Positions 24,801-35,051 of a stretch of 64,000 bases of DNA are shown piece by piece (the stretch's first letter is position 1; every line of letters starts with the position of its first letter). The stretch is from Isoetes taiwanensis (Eukaryota; Streptophyta; Lycopodiopsida; Isoetales; Isoetaceae), in contig JAJEKV010000059.1 of NCBI GenBank assembly GCA_021234155.1, forward strand, positions 8,006,779-8,070,778, in the 5' to 3' direction. The position numbers were made by a program, and so were the translations under genes. The notes beneath the pieces were generated by a model that did no database searches, had not been told where the DNA came from, and saw only the letters and a program-made list of their open reading frames with translations.

Positions 24801-24866
24801 AAATAGTGGTTTTGCCTCTTTGGAAAAGAGTTTTGTAAGAGGTTTTGTAGAGCATGAACGGAGGGT
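21865..24866 (+). mobile_element. Non-autonomous LTR retrotransposon, truncated (segment A copy)
   Basis: The 5' LTR is about 21865-23134 and lacks its first bases and its 3' part. An internal region follows to 24707. A purine-rich tract 'agaatgggaggc' lies at 24696-24707. The 3' LTR starts with TGTAACAG at 24708 and is cut at 24866. Both LTRs share 'cagtatatg', then a TATA-like 'acatataa', 'tttgcctcttt' and 'gagttttg.aagagg'. The roughly 1.6 kb internal region has no gag or pol similarity. The same element, more complete, is on the minus strand at 39791-35052. Confidence 0.7.
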
Positions 24867-25848
24867 CTAGGTGATGTTGGGTACGTGCATGTGATTTTGC
24901 ATTGAATAGGTTAGAATAGATGAGATTGAAGAGCATTTTTGGATTATAATTTGTGTGCCCAAATAATGAGCTGACTGCTAAAGGATATCTTCAAATGAGA
25001 ATGAGCATAAGCAACAGCTTCTTTGTTTCCTTCAGAAAAAAGTAGGACTTGATTGTAATGCTATGCAAGAAACTGTGAAATGGGTATCTCAGATTGAATG
25101 CCACGAGCAGTCCAACGAAATGGTCTTAAATGGTCTTTATTGATCAACGTGATATACAGGGCAAGCATTTGCTATGAGAAGATAGCTTTGCACAAGTTTA
25201 TAATGCAAATTGGCATCGGATGCCTGTGGCTGTTAAAAGAATTTAATAACACTAATAGTTCTTTTGCCAGTTATCAGTAGTATGTGCTATCTAATGGCTT
25301 CCTCAAGATGCATGCTTCCAATTTTTCTCATATTATTAAGGTAGTTGGTCTTACCAAAGGCAGGCAGAATATTGACCTAGAGTTTATTGTCCTAGAGTTT
25401 GATGGCAATATTTGGAAGAATGTAAGGTACTTCTGCTGATAAAAGGTAGGTCTTTGGTGTTTGTCTTCATAACATCCAAAGGAACGAGTAAATCATGGCT
25501 TGGCATGTCTATCTGTAGTCCTTAGTAGGGATGATAAATTTGTTGCTGCTAGACTTTGATTTAGCATACCATTGTTCCTAACACAATTTTCTCACGTTAT
25601 GCAGGTATGGAATACAAATTATACTAATTACGACAAGTTGTAACAGATTGGTCTGCAGTTGCTCTAATCACAGCAAGATAGAGCAATTTGGTCTGCATTT
25701 GCTCATTCTCTGATCAACTGTAGACACTTCCATCACCATGGTAAGGGGGTGAAAGTTCCAAATGCAACGACTCTTTTTGCTATTTGGGTGAACTGATTGG
25801 AAAGTTGGCCAAATGGCTATTGCTAAAAAGAAAATAAGCTATTCACTT

Positions 25849-25984
25849 ATAGAATAGAATAGAATAGAATAGAATAGAATAGAATAGAATAGAATATGAT
25901 TTTATCGTCCACGGAGACCAACTGGCCTATGGGACCCAAGTACAAAGAGAGAGCAGCAGGCGTATTACTACCAGCAGGCCTATA
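25849..25984 (-). mobile_element. Short 5'-truncated LINE family A 3' end with (TATTC)n tail
   Basis: Inserted in D2 but absent from the matching place in D1 (14955). Read on the minus strand it is 'gggtcccataggccagttgg', 'ctccgtggacgataaaatc', then (TATTC) repeated about nine times. The 3' end matches the LINE at 28334-32056 ('gggtcccataggccgattgg...gtggacgataaaa'). 'ttatag' and 'ctataa' bases flank it, consistent with a small target-site change. It proves that family A was mobile after the D1/D2 duplication. Confidence 0.85.
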
Positions 25985-26630
25985 AAGTGAATTATCTATC
26001 TGCCATGTGCCGTTTGAATCACTTATGTAAGTGGGATTTGGGGGGACAAAATCCTCTCTTTAAGGCCTATCTATGTTCAAGTAGTGAAAGAAAAATGTAA
26101 GGCAGAAGTTACGCCTTCTGATTTTGCTCACAAGGTTAGTCTCCTCTTATTAATTCTTCAAAGGATTACTTCTTACAATTTAGGTTTACGGTTTGCAAAA
26201 TGAATAGTGGCTGCCATATTTTTGTTTTTGGCTTCAATCTATATAGGTAGATGAGGAATGAGAACATATCAATAACTAGATATCAGACAATACTAAAGGC
26301 AAAATAGTAGAGTTGCTTCCTTGGAGCTCAGTTGATTACCAAGACAAAGTTAATAATAGCCAATTGCCTTTAGATGAAAGGTGCTTGGGAAACCAAATTT
26401 GATCTTATCTTAAACTTCTGATGAAAACTTATCTACTAAATAGAGAATTTATGAAGATCCCAATGATGAGAAGAAAAAAAAAGCAATTTTTTGCAAATTA
26501 TGGCAGCTTCAAGGTGCTGCAATTGCCATATGCATCAGGCAGTGATTAAAGACAATTTTCCATGTACATTTTAATTCCCCCTACCATGGAATAGATTTCC
26601 ATGGGAGTTTCTAGAGCATTGCCTATTTCG
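25985..26630 (+). pseudogene. Serpin pseudogene, D2 copy
   Basis: Same two exon-like blocks as the D1 copy: 'GDKILSLRPIYVQVVKEK' and 'EVTPSDFAHKV' at about 26035-26140, then 'TKGKIVELLPWSS', 'FMKIPMMRRKKKQFFANYGS' and 'FKVLQLPYASGSD' at 26298-26550. The internal stops are shared with D1, so the gene was already dead when duplicated. No reactive-centre loop is present. Confidence 0.75.
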
Positions 26631-28333
26631 TTTGAATAGCTTTGCAATCTGTACATTTAAGTTTTGATCTTATAAATTTTTTTTACAGAATCTGCATCTA
26701 AAAAGGTTTTTAGAACCTATTGAAGCAAACCTGGTGATGGTTGAAGCAAACTTGGTAAGGGTTTTGTTGTGAAAAACATGGAACATTGATCTACAATTTG
26801 GAGGGCCAAGTTGATTTCTTTTTTGTTTGCTATAGAACCAAGTAAATTTCTATTTTTACTTGCTATAGAACCATGTTTTGTGCAATATATAGTCATAAAG
26901 TATAGATCGGATGGCTTAGATCTAGGGCTGGATTGATTGGATAGTTTAGATCTAGGTGCATGAACTGCCCAATGTCCAGCCATAGCAAAGCTCACAACCC
27001 TCTGTTTTTCAATGCATGTATTTGGAAAAAATGAATAGAGGATGTGTATCTCCAAAAGTCGTATGTTCAAGAATGGTAGAATGGTGGATAAGGTTATTTT
27101 TAACTTGATTTGATCCTTATTCATGGTTCGATGCAATAAACTCTCAAGATGTTGACGTCCATTTTCATGGTTTGAGCTTTGGAGATAATTGTTAAAAAAC
27201 AACCACCAATTACAAGTACTCTCGCTTATTATTTATATGCTCCTAGCAACTGACAAACCTTAGACATTCAAGAACATGATTCCAGAAGCAATGAGGAACA
27301 TATCCATTCACATATTATTGATGACAAAATGGATTACAATCAGTTCATAAGAAATATTGCAACTGTATCCCATTAAGTAGGCTATATGTGGATTGAATTC
27401 AATAACTATTAAGTAGGCTATATGTGGATTGAATTCGATAACTTAACGTTGCAAAATTATCAGGATACCTTACTTCAACGTAGAGGAATATTATCATTAT
27501 TATTTTGGCTGAGATTAAAGATTGGAGCAATAAAGATTGGAGCAAAAGGAAAGAGCCTAGTAAGTGTTAGAGATTCTTATTGATTCTAGATCCAAATTGT
27601 TACTCATCTCATCATTGTCTTAAACACCATCCACACATCCTTGGGCATAAGTTAAGGATGTGTAGATGATGTTTAAGAGAATGCCTTGCTTACAACTTGC
27701 AAAAGGGAATGTGTGCTTAGATTGCGTACTTCCATGTCATATATACGAAGCAATGCCTTGCACTTTGATCCTTCCAATGGAGATGGAAAAGTGACATTTC
27801 GATCCTTTGAGGCTGCAATTTTAGTCTCTCAGGTCCTACCGCTAATTTTTGCTAAAAGGATGGTACATTTTGCTTTCCATTTTCTTAATAGAGGTATGGC
27901 TTTGTCTTGCATCATTGGTATGCTATCCTTATTTAGATCCTGGGTTGTCACCATTTATGACTTCATATGCAGAGGCTTTCATACAACCTCTGACTTACCA
28001 TTTTCAAGTATCATTTTAGGGCGCTCATTATATGTCTTGCATCATTGCAATGCTATCCTTATTTGGATCTTGGACTATTTGGAGCTTTCTCCCATCTGGT
28101 ATGGCATCCTTTCTTTGTGGCACTATTCTTTCTATGGCTCGCTTTGGCTATGTCTAATGAGGTGTCATCTAAATTGCTTAAAAAGTCCTTTAATGTGCAA
28201 CATTATACTCCTATATTACATGCAAGTTTGAGGTCTTAATTGGCCACATTCTCAATGTCCAAAAACACCTCCATTCAAATGTCGCGATATAATAAAATCA
28301 AATTAACATATCTTTGAAATTTTCTACCTATTT

Positions 28334-31300
28334 ATATTTTTTTAGAGACAGGGAGGAGTCCGGGGGCTGATTGGGGCAATATGCAAATTTTCAGGCAATG
28401 AATCTTTACGAATCTTGCTAACCCTCCGGTAGCCTCTCCGGCCGGGGCCACTGCCGCCTGCCCAGCGCCCTGCTCAAGTTGCCTCACCTTCTGTTGCTCG
28501 CACATCTCAGGCTGCTTCCACTTCTGCCACCCCCCCTTCTGCTGTCGCCACTGAATCTCCACCTGCTGCCCCTGCCAACAAATAGGAATTGTGCCTCCGC
28601 ATGGTCTCCTGGAATTGTCGGGGCTTCCCATGGCAGAAGGGAGATAGTCTCAAGTCAGTTGCCGCAGACATGGATCTCATCTGCCTCATGGAAACATGGG
28701 AGCATGCAGGACCACGGATACGACTTGCCGATACCAGCACTACTCAATCTTCAATGATTGCACAGAAAGGGGGCATGGGAGGGTTGCCCGCTACTACCAA
28801 CAACCTTGGCACAATCAATCTCCTTGTTCAAGGCACAAGCCGGTACTTTTGGGTGCGTGTGCAAAACTACAAGAGCGGACCCTCTTTGTGGCGACCGCTA
28901 CTTTCCACATGCGTAAAGCAACTTCTATCACACCCACTCCGGATGTGGATAGGCTGGACCCCTATGTCGATCTATATATGATGACATACAAAGAAGATAA
29001 GCGGTTAGGCGGGTCATACTCCTTGAGACTTCAATGCGCCGCACCGGGTAGAACAACCCATGAGATTTGATCCCTTGACTGATGATATATTGCGCTTGCA
29101 TCCCGCAAGGAGCTTGGCCCGCGGACATCGGATGACAATCAGGTCACGCGCTATGGTCGACAGATTGCTTTTGCTCTGCAAATATCTTTGACCCGGTAAT
29201 GCAATGGACTAGCACGCTGGCCTTCCACCCGCAAAGAGCACTTGTAGGTAGGAAAACCGTAGGATCTAGTGTGGTGGACTATCTTACCGGTGCCCGAAAG
29301 GGGATATGCATGTCGTCAAGCACTTTCAGGTGGGAACAACTAATAGGGATGAAGAGATCGACCGGACCACTTACCACTTTACTTGAAGTTGGCTTGGCAG
29401 GTTAGCGAACCCCCGATGCAACAACTCCTCACATGCCTCAACTGCGATTAGATTATGAACATGCAGGGGCTTATGCCCAGATGCTTATAGATGACTGGCG
29501 TAAATTTTGCAATATCCTACACTAGAGACCCGCAGACAGGCCGGCTGGACCGATGTGCTTAGGGCTGCGGCAGAGGTGCTTTGGGATAAGCGCCCAGCGA
29601 CCCTCGGGGAACACAACCTTCCCACGTAATCAATGGTTTGATGCGAGTGCAAGGAACACAAACGCCGGCTCGCCAAGTCACTGCACCACTGCGTTACGCC
29701 CACATGCGGTCGAACAAGATTACCACATCTTCCTTAAAGCTAAGAAAGCCGTACATTGCGGCGCATCAAAGGGAAATGTTTTACCTCACAGGCGTCATCC
29801 CAGGACCTTTCCGGCGAAGGCTTCTTAGAAAGCCAAAGATGTCACCTTACCACGGGAATATCACTCCCGGCGGTGGAGACAATACTTGCAACAGCTATAC
29901 GACCCTCGGGGTGCACATGCAGCATTAGTGCTTGGAAATCACGGTTCGGACGTGCAACAAGGCTTGCGGCGTCTTGCCAATGGGAAAGCCCCGGACTTGG
30001 ATGGTATGCGTGGCGGGAATTGCTTAAGTGGGCGAGCCGTCCATAATACCGATCTTGACCGCCTTGTTCAACAAGGCATTACAGAAAGGTTTCCATTGCG
30101 GTGGACCAATAGCGAGTTGTTCCCATATATAAGGCGGGTGACCCACAATGCCCGACCACCACCGAACAATCATGGTCGGGTTTAGTGTTTGCAAAATTGC
30201 TTGCCGGGATTCTCGACCAGCAGCTTGATGGGGGCAAGGTGAGGCAAGAGGAGGTGCGGGCCCTCATCCAGCGGGATTCGGACCCGAAAGACTCAACCAT
30301 TGACCACATCTTCACGCTCGCGAACTCGATTGAAGACAGCCAGGAACCGCCGTCGGGATCTATATTGTTGCTTTGTGGATTTTGTGAAGGCGTTTGACAT
30401 TTGTGCCTTGGGAAAAACTACGGGCAAGACGCAAATGCTGGGGGTTCCCATTTTGCGTAATGCGGTGTATAGGCTATCTGAAAGATGCTCGGTCGGTTCG
30501 CGGCCGGACAAGCCAATCATTTGATAGTAGTATCGGGGTTCGTCGGGGATGCCCTCTCTCCCCCAACATTGTTTGGGCTTTACATTGATCAATTGAAGAG
30601 TCTTTGGCGATAATGGGGGCGATGGAGCTCACCTTTTCTATCGAGATCATCGATAGTTAATATATGCTGATGATGTGGACCTCCTAGCTTACACACCAGC
30701 GGACATGCAACGACATCTCGATGCCCCGACACATTCCCCGCCAAGCAACGATATGCGCGTCAATCGGCCAAGACTAAGGTGGTTTTCATATCATCTTCCG
30801 CGTCCACCGAGGGTCCCCTCCTTCGATTCGAGGCCAAAATGTGGAAGTTGCATCCACATACAAATATTTGGGAGTGGAGTTTCCTTCTACTATGCCTTTG
30901 GGACACATCCATACGGGCCACGAATGACGGCGGTGGAAGGCACTATATGCAATGCAAAACAATAGTCATAGAACGGAGTTGTGTGATTGAGCCCATCGGT
31001 CCACACCTGTTCAAGGTCTTAGTGGAGCTTGTCCTTTTATACGGGGTGGAAGTATGGGGCCCCGGTGGTATCACTTGCTACTTGGAATGACTTGGGCGGG
31101 GTCCGTAAAGCCTTCTTAGTACGAAGCACTAGGGGTGAAGTCCACGATCCCATATCAAATTCTACTGCGGAGGCAGGATTCTTGCCTCTTCAGGAGGCCC
31201 TTGATCGCCACATTGTCTATTTTCGAAGGTGGTCAATATGGACGATGCTCGTCTCCCTAAACTAGCTTATATCATGGCAATGGAGCCGCAATACCCTCAA

Positions 31301-32056
31301 GGCCTGCTTTGGAGGGAAAAGAGAGCTCAATGGTTGGCTAGATGGAATGTGCAAGAGCACGTGCATACATGTGCAAGCGAGGCGGATCGCCATAGCTTGT
31401 GGCAATATCTTGGCGCTTGCTTCCTCGGCAAGTTTTGGGATGCCAATGCCCTTGAACAGTCAAGACAAAGACACTACCAAATACACATAAATCCCACATT
31501 GGAACGAGGCCCGCAATGCTACTGCGTGCCCCACTTGCCCATGAAAAGGCGCAGAGTCATTGCCTCCATTCGCACAGGGGCACATCATCTTCGAATTGAG
31601 ACGGGCAGATGGATTGGTGAACCGCACTAGGACAGGCTCTGTCAATGCTGCCAAATGGGAGTCATTGAGGATGAATCTCATACCCTTCAAAGTTGCCCAG
31701 TATATGATCAGATTCGGACACGATATGCTTAGTTGATCAGGCCTGGCCAGCCGTTACATGTGACATTGAGCCGCGATCCGCGATGCAGGTCTTTGGGATC
31801 ATATCTTCAGGAGGTTATGGACATGCGAGATCAGCTATGTCCTCGGGCACACACTTGACATGTATATATACATTAATGTATACTTGTACATTTTGACAGC
31901 ATTCTTATTACTGCCACGGTTTTTCCCTCGAAAACCCTTCGGGGCGGGGGTTTTTTAACCCGGACAGTAATAAGTTTGCTGCGCTCCTTATGGGTCCCAT
32001 AGGCCGATTGGCCTCAGTGGACGATAAAAAATCATTCTCATTCTCATTCTCATTAT
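28334..32056 (+). mobile_element. LINE family A, near full-length, L1-type, decayed
   Basis: Inserted in D2 where D1 is uninterrupted (17310). Order: Pro/Ala-rich lead (28400-28590); AP endonuclease start 'MVSWNCRGFPWQKGD' with 'DMDLICLMETWEHAG' (28607-28715); RT motifs 'NGKAPDLDGMRGGN' (29978), 'LDGG...IQRDSDPKDSTID' (30200-30300), 'YCCFVDFVKAFDI' (30365-30400), 'GVRRGCPLSPNI' (30538-30573) and 'YADDVDLLAYTP' (about 30663-30698); a C-terminal zinc knuckle 'LCQCCQMG...HTLQSC' (31635-31695). A 3' UTR with a stem-loop (31925-31960) ends 'gtggacgataaaaaa' and (CATTCT)n at 32029-32055. Frameshifts and stops interrupt all domains. No clean target-site duplication is seen. Confidence 0.9.
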
Positions 32057-32881
32057 TCATCTTTTTCAAATTTATGAAGATATAAACACCTACAAATAAC
32101 CATTTCTCTGCTTGCAATGGTGTCTTTCCCAATTAAGATATAGGATTTTAACCTCTTAACAATTTATATTTTCTAAACTAAAAGAAAATTGATTTATTTC
32201 CTGATCAAGAATTGCTAAACTCCAATATGGATGAATGGTAGGAGCATTTCTTACTCTCCCTCCAATGTACAATGATACGTTGAATGTCTTTCTTTTTGTT
32301 GGTATTGTAAACACACATCCTTGATTGTCATAGTTGCTCATATTCTTTTCCTATATTCAAATACATATCGAGGAAAACCCATAATATTACATCCTATTTT
32401 ACATGGGAAGGGGACAATAGAGGGATCACTTGATTGTCAGGGTTGCTCACATTCTTTTCCTTTGTCCAAATACGTGTCAAAGAAAGCCATAACATTACAT
32501 CCTATTTTGTATAGGAAGGGGGCAACAAATTACTTGGCATGTTGAAACACGAGTAGTTGGGAGCAAGCCAGATGTTGCAATGGAGATGCCCAAAGTTTTG
32601 TATATGAAATACATCTAGCAGGAATACAAAAAGTGTGCTTCATTGTTACTCCCACAAACTTCAAATGAAAATTTCTATGCTCTGAATCGTTTTTGAGTAT
32701 TAAACAACTAACTTGGACAATAACCTGAATGAGCAAAATTGACAACCCTACATATGTTCCTAAACCCTACATCTTATTCCTACATTCTACAATAAAATTG
32801 TATTTAATTGCAATGCGGGCACCATAACTAGTGTTTATTATAACTTGAATAATTATTTTATTAACATTTCTCATTTTATAG

Positions 32882-33172
32882 TGTGCAGAAAAACGTTATT
32901 TTATATGCCATATATTTGGAGGATAACTTGGTAAAAACGAGTTACTTTGGGCTGTATGAAATAGCTGATAGTGATGTGGAGCATATTTTCAATCTAATTG
33001 TGGAGGAGAAAGTCAAGGATGCAGGGTCGGAGATGAGCAAATTTGTGGCATTCCCGATGGAGCTCGTGTTATGATAGGGTCCTGAAATGGAGTTGCAGCC
33101 AGGTTGAAACAGGTAAATGGATTCCTAACCAGCATACATTGCTTGGCCCACAGAACAAATCTTTACGTGGAA
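32882..33172 (+). pseudogene. hAT / ZNF862-like gene, middle exon (D2 copy)
   Basis: Same exon as 18108-18396, beginning after the acceptor 'ttttatag' that ends at 32881. It carries the shared TGA after 'MIGS', plus a small deletion that turns 'FVAFGSDGA' into 'FVAFPME', removing part of the hAT core motif. It continues 'NGFLTSIHCLAHRTNLYVE' up to the LINE family B junction at about 33172. The target-site copy here reads AAATCTTTACGTGGAA, one base different from D1. Confidence 0.8.
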
Positions 33173-34068
33173 AATAGGTATCCTTACACTGAGGTTATGG
33201 ACATCCAGGAAAAGAGGTATCCTTACACTGAGGTTATGGAGGAGATTGTGTTCAGTAAGGTGTCCTGTAAGGTATCAGCGGATAGGAGGCAGGCGCTGCA
33301 GCTTCCACTCACAAAGCAGGACCTTGAGGAGGCTTGCCGTGCCTTGGCCCCTCATAAATGCCCTGGTTTAGATGGCATTCCGGTGGAGTTCTTCCAAGAG
33401 TATTGGGAGTGGGTGGGAGACTCGGTGTTGCAGACTTATCAAGATCTGCTCCGGGCAGAAGCGCTAGATTACAGGCTCAATACTGGATGTATCTCCTTAA
33501 TTCTGAAGGTGAAGGAGCCATCCACCATTTCTGATTGACGTCCGATTACGCGTTTGTCAGCAGTATACAAGATAATTGCGAAGGACCTGTCGCTCAGACT
33601 TCAAGTTGTCCTGAAGGAGGTTATTAGTCCCATGCAATCTGGCTTCATCCCGGGTAAACACATTCTTAGTAACGTAGCGGCAGCATTCGAGGGCATTCAT
33701 TGGGCGCACAGAACAGGGCAGCAGATAGTGTATTTGAAGCTGGATTTCGCAAAAGCCTATGATAGTGTTCGGTGGAATTTTCTGGAGAGAATGATGTTGG
33801 CTCTCGGGTGTGGTGAGAGCTTTACAGCTGTAGCTCTGAAACTCTTAACATCCGCCAGAGCCACCGTTCTCTGTCACGACGAGTCCTCGCCGATCTTTAG
33901 TGTGGGACGTGGGGATGTCCTTTGGCGCCCTACCTTTTCACCATTGTTGCAGAAGCCCTCTCGCAATTGCTGACCTCGTCAGTGGAGGCGGAGGTTATAG
34001 AGGGGTTAAGGATGGCAGACGAGTCACAACAGATTGGTAGCCAGTACGCCGATGATTCCTTTCTTTAA
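33173..34068 (+). mobile_element. LINE family B, 5' half (D2 copy), cut by an inversion breakpoint
   Basis: Starts with two copies of 'ggtatccttacactgaggtt' (33177 and 33213), then a continuous frame 'FSKVSCKVSADRRQALQLPL', 'LAPHKCPGLDGIPVEF', 'SGFIPGKHILSNVAAAFEGI' and 'YLKLDFAKAYDSVRWNFLER', with 'QYADDSFLF' at the end. Similarity to the D1 LINE stops at 34068, just after the catalytic YADD motif. The remaining ORF2 (from 'ADERNLLNTKE' onward) is found at 53709-51911 on the opposite strand. Confidence 0.9.
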
Positions 34069-35051
34069 AGCCTTGGCAAAGTTATTCGTGACCGAGATCA
34101 CGGCTGGGGCTGGCAGAGGCGAAAGACCAAACAAATCCCACCTGGATCGTTCGGGGATATGGCGCGTGAAATATTGATGCAGGAACCAAGCCAAACCAGG
34201 TCGAGTGACGTGCTACCCAGCATCCCAATTCAGGAACCCTCAAAAAACTGTGATATGGTATTCGGCTGATGAATCTGCCCTGGCTTCTCTGTCCGGTGTG
34301 GCTAGAACGATGCTTTGTGCTAATCCCTGCAGACTCACATGAGCGTGAACAGGCCTAGGCGCCTAGGCGCTCAGGCGGTGGCGAGAGAATTAAGGATCTC
34401 CTTCTGAAGGCAAAGTTGTTACCCTCGAATTCACCCAGAATAATATTATATACATGCGACAACATAAACTCCCAGGTTTATATAAAATATTGATTATGAT
34501 TCACATGTAGGTAATTATTCCAAAATTGTAGCATTCCCCTAAAATATACAGTATAAATATGTATATTTTAGGCCAAGTCACCATATAAGCCTACATTAGT
34601 AGACATTGGTGTGGGGAGGGGGCATGGCCAAGTTATTATATAACTTAGACAACCTTAGGTATAAAATCATTTAGACGTGGCTTCATCCTATTTGTGACTC
34701 GCCACACGGGTGCATCTCACACATGGCATATCACGTAAACCCTGACCTCGCCTCCAGGCTCCGTTTTGAGGATCGTCTATTGAAGCACAACCTATTGCGG
34801 CAACCCCATAAGAGAGGCCGAATCTACTCCAAATCACGTACAAAAAGATGGAGATCTCAAGAATTGGCGGAAACTTTACAGGAGCAGGTATTTGGGGTAG
34901 GCTCTTGGCTTGATCATCTGGAAATTAGTATTATAGATGAGTTAGCATCTTGTATCTCTATTAGAGCAATTCTAGAACCTGCAGTTCTGATCATGAACCC
35001 TTATTATTCCTGTTATTTATCATGTATGATGCTATATGATGATTGTTGCAG
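34069..35051. other. Unassigned stretch right of the inversion breakpoint
   Basis: 34069-34420 is fairly GC-rich and has no recognisable domain. At 34350 'aggcctaggcgcctaggcgc' is locally palindromic. An 11-bp perfect stem, CCTAAAATATA...TATATTTTAGG, lies at 34538-34572. A 121-codon frame at 34723-35088 (MAYHVNPDLASRLRFEDRLL...) runs into the LTR end and has no recognised family. Confidence 0.5.

Larger units (their letters stand above)
20215..24866 (+). repeat. Segment A: inverted copy of segment B
   Basis: Read on the plus strand this segment matches the reverse complement of 36173-41428 through most of its length. Examples: 'aactcgaagaccttggctgg' at 20219 against its complement near 41409, and the LTR at 24708 against 36328. 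Segment A lacks about 630 bp present in B at 37877-38510. It is bounded on the left by the LINE (after 'ggcagct') and on the right by 'cggagggtct', where D2 starts. Confidence 0.9.
24860..34068 (+). repeat. Segmental duplication copy D2
   Basis: Starts at 'ggagggtctaggtgatgttg' and repeats D1 in order: gene-like frame (25098), serpin pseudogene, unassigned frames (27686-28231), hAT exon (32882) and LINE family B (33173-34068). Two insertions are specific to D2: a 5'-truncated LINE tail (25849-25984) and a long LINE (28334-32056). D2 ends abruptly at 34068 inside the LINE at 'gattcctttcttt'. Confidence 0.9.

Noticed and set aside
28479-28757. Leu/Pro-rich frame 'LLLLAHLRLLPLLPPPLLL' as a signal or membrane protein
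   Set aside because: It is an alternative frame over the Pro/Ala-rich lead of the LINE.
33177-33240. GTATCCTTA resembling a U12-type 5' splice site, twice
   Set aside because: The two copies are a 36-bp direct repeat inside the LINE 5' region. No matching U12 branch point was seen and the reading frame runs through. Coincidence is the simpler view.
13973-34068. D1/D2 and A/B as uncollapsed haplotypes
   Set aside because: Not excluded, but A/B are inverted, the LINE insertions are internal and the junctions lie within repeats, so a simple haplotig join does not explain the layout. Read evidence is needed.
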